The notes beneath the pieces are model-generated. The model searched no databases and was not told the origin of the DNA. It was given only the letters and a program-made list of their open reading frames with translations. A DNA stretch of 64,000 bases from Ceratorhiza oryzae-sativae (lineage: Eukaryota; Basidiomycota; Agaricomycetes; Cantharellales; Ceratobasidiaceae): contig JARWMV010000054.1 in NCBI GenBank assembly GCA_030998015.1, positions 37,563 to 101,562 of the forward strand, given 5' to 3'. Positions 60,580 to 64,000 of the stretch are shown here, in pieces; the first letter of the stretch is position 1; each line of letters begins with the position of its first letter. The position numbers and the translations under genes are program-made.

Positions 60580-61402
60580 TCGTTCAACATCACCATATTA
60601 GAGGGTGCTTGCCTAAAGTGGTGCCCGACCCACAAGACCATCCTGAGCAATGTGCTAGCGGACAAAGAGGCAAGGCTGGCAGCGAAAGGCGAGACCTACA
60701 GACAAAACCTCATCCCCAGGCAACTATACACTTATCGCCAGAGGATTACGAGACACCTAGCCAAGCGCCTCACCAAGGAAGCGATCGTGAGCTACGCAGA
60801 GCGGGGCTGGGGGTCCCTCCCAGCGGTCAGAAGCTATCCAGCAGGCTCCCTACCGTAGTACCAGCCGATTTATTGAAGCTCACGGTCGGAAGGTCGCGAG
60901 CGCAAATTGGCCTCCTCTTCAGACTCACCACCGGTCATCTACAGCTCGGGAAACACCTCTTCTTGCTCGACCTCGCCGATTCGTCTTCTTGTAAGGCATG
61001 CGGTGAAGCGGAAGAATCGGTCATGCACTTCGTACCTCGCTGCCCGAAGTTTGTCGCGCTCCGGCAAAAGGTGCTGGCCTGCAGAGGGCGCAATTTCCTC
61101 TCTCTCCCTTTCTCCTTTCTGCTGTTCCCGGTCATACGGCACTACTGGAATATGCCTGGCGCTTTCATCGCTTCCCAGACCTATTGCGTTCTTAATCTTG
61201 CGTTTCCTTTACCACAGCCCACCCCTTTGTAGTTACAGCAGACTAGTTTAGTGTCATTGGCTAGCGATGATTTTAGATAAGTAGTACCCGCTGTATTTTC
61301 TCCCTTTCCTCTTCTCCGTACTTAGGCACTGCTAGAAGCCGCGACATGAGGCGTAGCCTCGAAGTGGCTATAATAAAGCTGATTTAAAAAATAAATAAAT
61401 AG
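60580..61402 (+). pseudogene. LINE-type retrotransposon 3' relic
   Basis: Plus strand. A broken RNase H end (WCPTHKTILSNVLADKEARL) is followed, after frame changes, by RSRAQIGLLFRLTTGHLQLG and the zinc knuckle CKACGEAEESVMHFVPRCPKF, ending at 61232. The 3' end is A-rich with AATAAA-like units (61370-61402). Reverse transcriptase is absent. Confidence 0.7.
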
Positions 61403-62288
61403 AGGGTCCTTCACCTCCCTGCGTGCCCCGTGATAAGTCGATAACTGTTAACGACTTTTGCCTTGGACAGTCTAGACGTAAGACTCACCTATTTTGACGT
61501 ACACACCTAAACCCTAAATCATTTATCACTCAGAGCGATTTATGGGTTATAAATACAGGATCTGGGAGCCCCTCGTACCCCTGAATATTTTCTTCCGCTT
61601 TCACTCTTTTGTTGAAGCGAATTGTTAAAGGTCGCTTCAAGGTGGCTTAACACAGTGAATAAAGCGGGAGAGCTCGTCGCTACGAAGCACGAGTGGTGGA
61701 TGTAAAAGTCGCTGAGGGACGAGGCGACTATGTATTCGCTTATATAACATACAACGTGAGAGACAGAAGAACATGTACGTGTGGAAAGGTCGCTGTGGAT
61801 ACAGCGATACATGCGGTGCAAAAGACATATAAAAGTACAAACGAACTATACGAAGAGAAAGCACATGAATGCTGGGATATAATGCACATGGACCGTAGTT
61901 ACATGCGGTACATGTTGCGGGATCGTTCAACATCTTTACTATAAATCATTTTGTATATAACTCAACGTACGCTCGATGTCTAAATCAACGCGCTTCCGAC
62001 CATGTACACTTGCGCGTCGCATATTTGGTCCTATACAAATCACCACTACTCGACATTTTTTTGGTAAAGTGCTCCACTTGTACTTCTTATCTTCTTGGGA
62101 GACTTTTTTTGTCGTATTTTTTCCCCCCACTTGCTATGGTTTTTATTCGTAGACTGGGCCTTAAAAAAATAAACATGTACGATATCTAAACTAAAAAAGA
62201 AACGGAAACAGAAACAGAAATAAAAATAGAGAAATGCTAAAGAACAAGCCACACGAGATTCAACAACAAGAGGGACAGGTTAAAGAGT
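61403..62288. other. spacer with an LTR-like promoter
   Basis: At 61545-61600 the sequence TATAAATACAGGATCTGGG followed by GCCCCTCGTACCCC resembles the TATAAATAAGGGCTCTG...GCCCCTTGTACTCC segment of the copia-1 LTR (700-735). An LTR remnant is possible but its ends could not be set. Otherwise no gene. Confidence 0.35.
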
Positions 62289-62900
62289 CTAAAATGATCG
62301 CTTTAACTCCAACGAGATACTATACCTTCCGTCAACGTATCGAATCTTGCCTTCAAGATCGTTACAAGGCAAGACCCATATGCGGCCACACCCTGGACAT
62401 GCAGCTGTGAGATTTAAATCGTGAACACGCATGCCGTCCTGAGCGTCGTGTTTGATCAACCAATCCTGGGTGAAAGACTCTGCTGCTGAGCGCATACACA
62501 TGCAGAAGGTTCCAATATCAGGCAGTGCTTTGCCTAGTGGTTTTTCGTTGAGTGACGTCGCGTATAGTATATGAGGTTCCAATTGTGTTCCGAGTACTAC
62601 TAGGTTTGAGTCCTGGAATAGGTGTTCGTTACTCGACCAGGCATGTGTTGCCACCTCCACGATATTTGCCTTGCTAGCGGGGTCGGTGGACACCTTATCG
62701 ATTGAAGTATCTAAGAGAAACGACGCCCAACTATGCAATCTAAAGCGCTTCATATTGAGAGTGCAAATAACCACGTCAAATATGCGCAAACTGTAGATAC
62801 TGTTTATATGAGTGTCTCTCTGCGGTGTTGGCGTATTCAAACCTTTTGACTTCGCGCGATAGCGCCAGAATACTTGGGTTAGACGACAGTTCGGCCTCAT
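62289..62900 (-). CDS. C-terminal region of a third SIR2-family gene (S3)
   Basis: A 203-codon minus-strand frame ending KPLGKALPDIGTFCMC...AACPGCGRIWVLPCNDLEGK. It aligns with the C-terminal domain of S1 (RPLGKELPHLLTVCSC...ARCSVCNQQWILRTDDMEGR) and S2, keeping both CxC and CxxC pairs. It lies 3' of a SIR2 C-terminus at 63.7-64 kb on the same strand, so both are probably one gene. The exons between (62.9-63.7 kb) could not be resolved, and the expected PHD and caspase-like parts were not found on this strand. Confidence 0.5.
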   Translation of the reverse strand: MRPNCRLTQVFWRYRAKSKGLNTPTPQRDTHINSIYSLRIFDVVICTLNMKRFRLHSWASFLLDTSIDKVSTDPASKANIVEVATHAWSSNEHLFQDSNLVVLGTQLEPHILYATSLNEKPLGKALPDIGTFCMCMRSAAESFTQDWLIKHDAQDGMRVHDLNLTAACPGCGRIWVLPCNDLEGKIRYVDGRYSISLELKRSF

Positions 62901-62918
62901 TGCACATCATCACAGCGA

Positions 62919-63075
62919 TTGAATGTGAGGCCTTCTTGGCAACCCCGCGAACCAGCTGAGAAGAAAGAACGAGCAGCTGCAACAGGCATAAGAGTCTGTG
63001 ATATATGCACCGTGAGATGCGAACCTGGGATATTTCCTGCGTGCAGACAGGTCGACGCTTCGTATGCAAGAATTG
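62919..63075 (+). pseudogene. possible PHD-finger relic, opposite strand to S3
   Basis: Plus strand: MNVRPSWQPREPAEKKERAA then RVCDICTVR, and in the next frame TWDISCVQTGRRFVCKNWV. The Cys pattern and short basic leader resemble the start of S2 (KDRYCFCCEDGG...CSTCDRAFCC), but it needs a frameshift and lacks one Cys. Weak. Confidence 0.25.
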
Positions 63076-63707
63076 GGTGTACCATGACATATTCACCACA
63101 ATTAAATCGTATGTTTCCCTGCACCAGACCTCGCTAAAGTTAGGGAATCCATTGAATAACCATCAAACCACGAACCATTCATCTGGCTGTCGAACACAAT
63201 GTATCTCGTCTGTGGCGCTAAAAATACAGCAGTGGAACTATAACCCTGATTAGGATATTTTGAAGTTGAAGTAGAGCACGTTATTTACCTGCCTCCCACG
63301 CCTCATGCATTCTTCCCCTATAACGCTTGCAAGCACTCGTGCATCGTGTACTGCCCACATGCTATGGTATACCACGAATAACACTGGCACCCGCCTGGCT
63401 ATTGTCGAGATTTCGTTAGCACATCACGACAAGCGAGGAGAAATAGTATCTTACACCTAGAGCTAACAATGGACTTCCCGGATTCTCTACCCAAACGCTT
63501 GGGTAGACTTATGCTGGTTGATCCCCAACCACGTTCGGTTGGCTGTTGTTGAGCTTCGTGACACAGCGCCAATATCTTTTTCAGGTAAGACAATCAGCGT
63601 CCGGGTGCTTAAGTGTTTTCTTACCTCGGTAGCTATCCGGACTTTTGTTTTTCGATCTTCGTTCTTGGCCTGGTCGCATCAGCTAAAACAGCTCCAATAT
63701 CACCAGA

Positions 63708-64000
63708 TTATTGCAGACATACTGTGTTCATCGCGCCCAAACATCCCTTAGCCCACTGCTCGATGTCCATCTGTACGTGCAAATCGACGTATTTGCCCCA
63801 CGAGCTGATTGCCAATGGCGTCCAGTCGACATAAACTACTACACCGCCAGTCCCATGCACCTGATCTGCCATCGCTTGGACAAGTTGGCGGACTCCTTTA
63901 GGTTTGAGGCGAGTTCCAATCACGAGCAGGATATGGCACTTAGCATCACGAATGGCAAAGTAGTCTATAGCCTTCCCATTCTTGCTCGGCTCTGTGATTT
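63708..64000 (-). CDS. SIR2 domain C-terminus (S3), cut by the window end
   Basis: Minus-strand frame entering from the window end: AKCHILLVIGTRLKPKGVRQ, then GVVVYVDWTPLAI and VDLHVQMDIEQWAKGCL. These match the end of the S1 SIR2 domain (CELLLVVGISLKDSDVY; GAVIYVDHERI; FHFQVDIGQFFSRLL), the Rossmann strands around the nicotinamide-dinucleotide site. The catalytic half lies beyond the window. Confidence 0.65.
   Translation of the reverse strand, partial: ITEPSKNGKAIDYFAIRDAKCHILLVIGTRLKPKGVRQLVQAMADQVHGTGGVVVYVDWTPLAISSWGKYVDLHVQMDIEQWAKGCLGAMNTVCLQ

Noticed and set aside
63399..63593. Minus-strand frame with KILFLLACRDV, considered as the caspase-like Cys strand of S3
   Set aside because: It precedes rather than follows a candidate His strand, the reverse of S1 and S2, so the match was not trusted.

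Overview
The window is nuclear DNA of a filamentous fungus, most likely an agaricomycete (inference). Genes are split by many 45-60 nt GT-AG introns, the secreted enzymes are a GH18 chitinase and type-3 copper tyrosinases, and the repeats are Ty1/copia, LINE-type, pogo-like and hAT-like elements. Some protein families (VDDxDP-type lectin-like membrane protein, putative TET/JBP-like oxygenase) fit basidiomycetes. Gene models were built by eye from splice signals and reading phase.

Layout. 1-1.4 kb: copia debris. 2.2-3.8 kb: intact seven-exon GH18 chitinase. 4.1-4.95 kb: LINE 3' relic. 5.2-14.7 kb: two tandem minus-strand tyrosinase genes. The downstream copy is a pseudogene carrying a 5.0 kb copia element in an intron, and that element carries a 201 bp palindromic hAT-type MITE. 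16.9-18.7 kb: single-pass membrane protein with a PPEY tail. 21.1-23.3 kb: RGG-box RNA-binding protein.

24.3-37 kb is a gene-poor, AT-rich block: a hairpin cluster, a short TTAGGG-like tract beside a GC-rich insertion, a tandem array of about 200 bp units each carrying a CACGTG-ended palindrome, and a 2 kb satellite of 88 bp monomers arranged as 176 bp dimers. 37.1-40.7 kb is a pogo-like transposon with a copia solo LTR inside it and a truncated LINE inserted in its right terminal repeat.

40.9-64 kb is gene-dense and made of duplicated families: a putative 2-oxoglutarate oxygenase; three related minus-strand genes built from a SIR2 domain, a PHD-like zinc finger, a putative caspase/CHAT-like domain and a shared Cys-rich C-terminus (44.9-47.7, 49.6-51.2, 62.3-64 kb); two paralogous W-rich genes (43.2-44.1 and 51.3-53.5 kb), one beside each of the first two SIR2/PHD genes; and a divergent pair of RING/coiled-coil genes sharing a 132 bp promoter. 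The SIR2/PHD/caspase-like family with its W-rich partner is the best candidate here for an undescribed system. Any role in immunity, cell death or chromatin is inference only.
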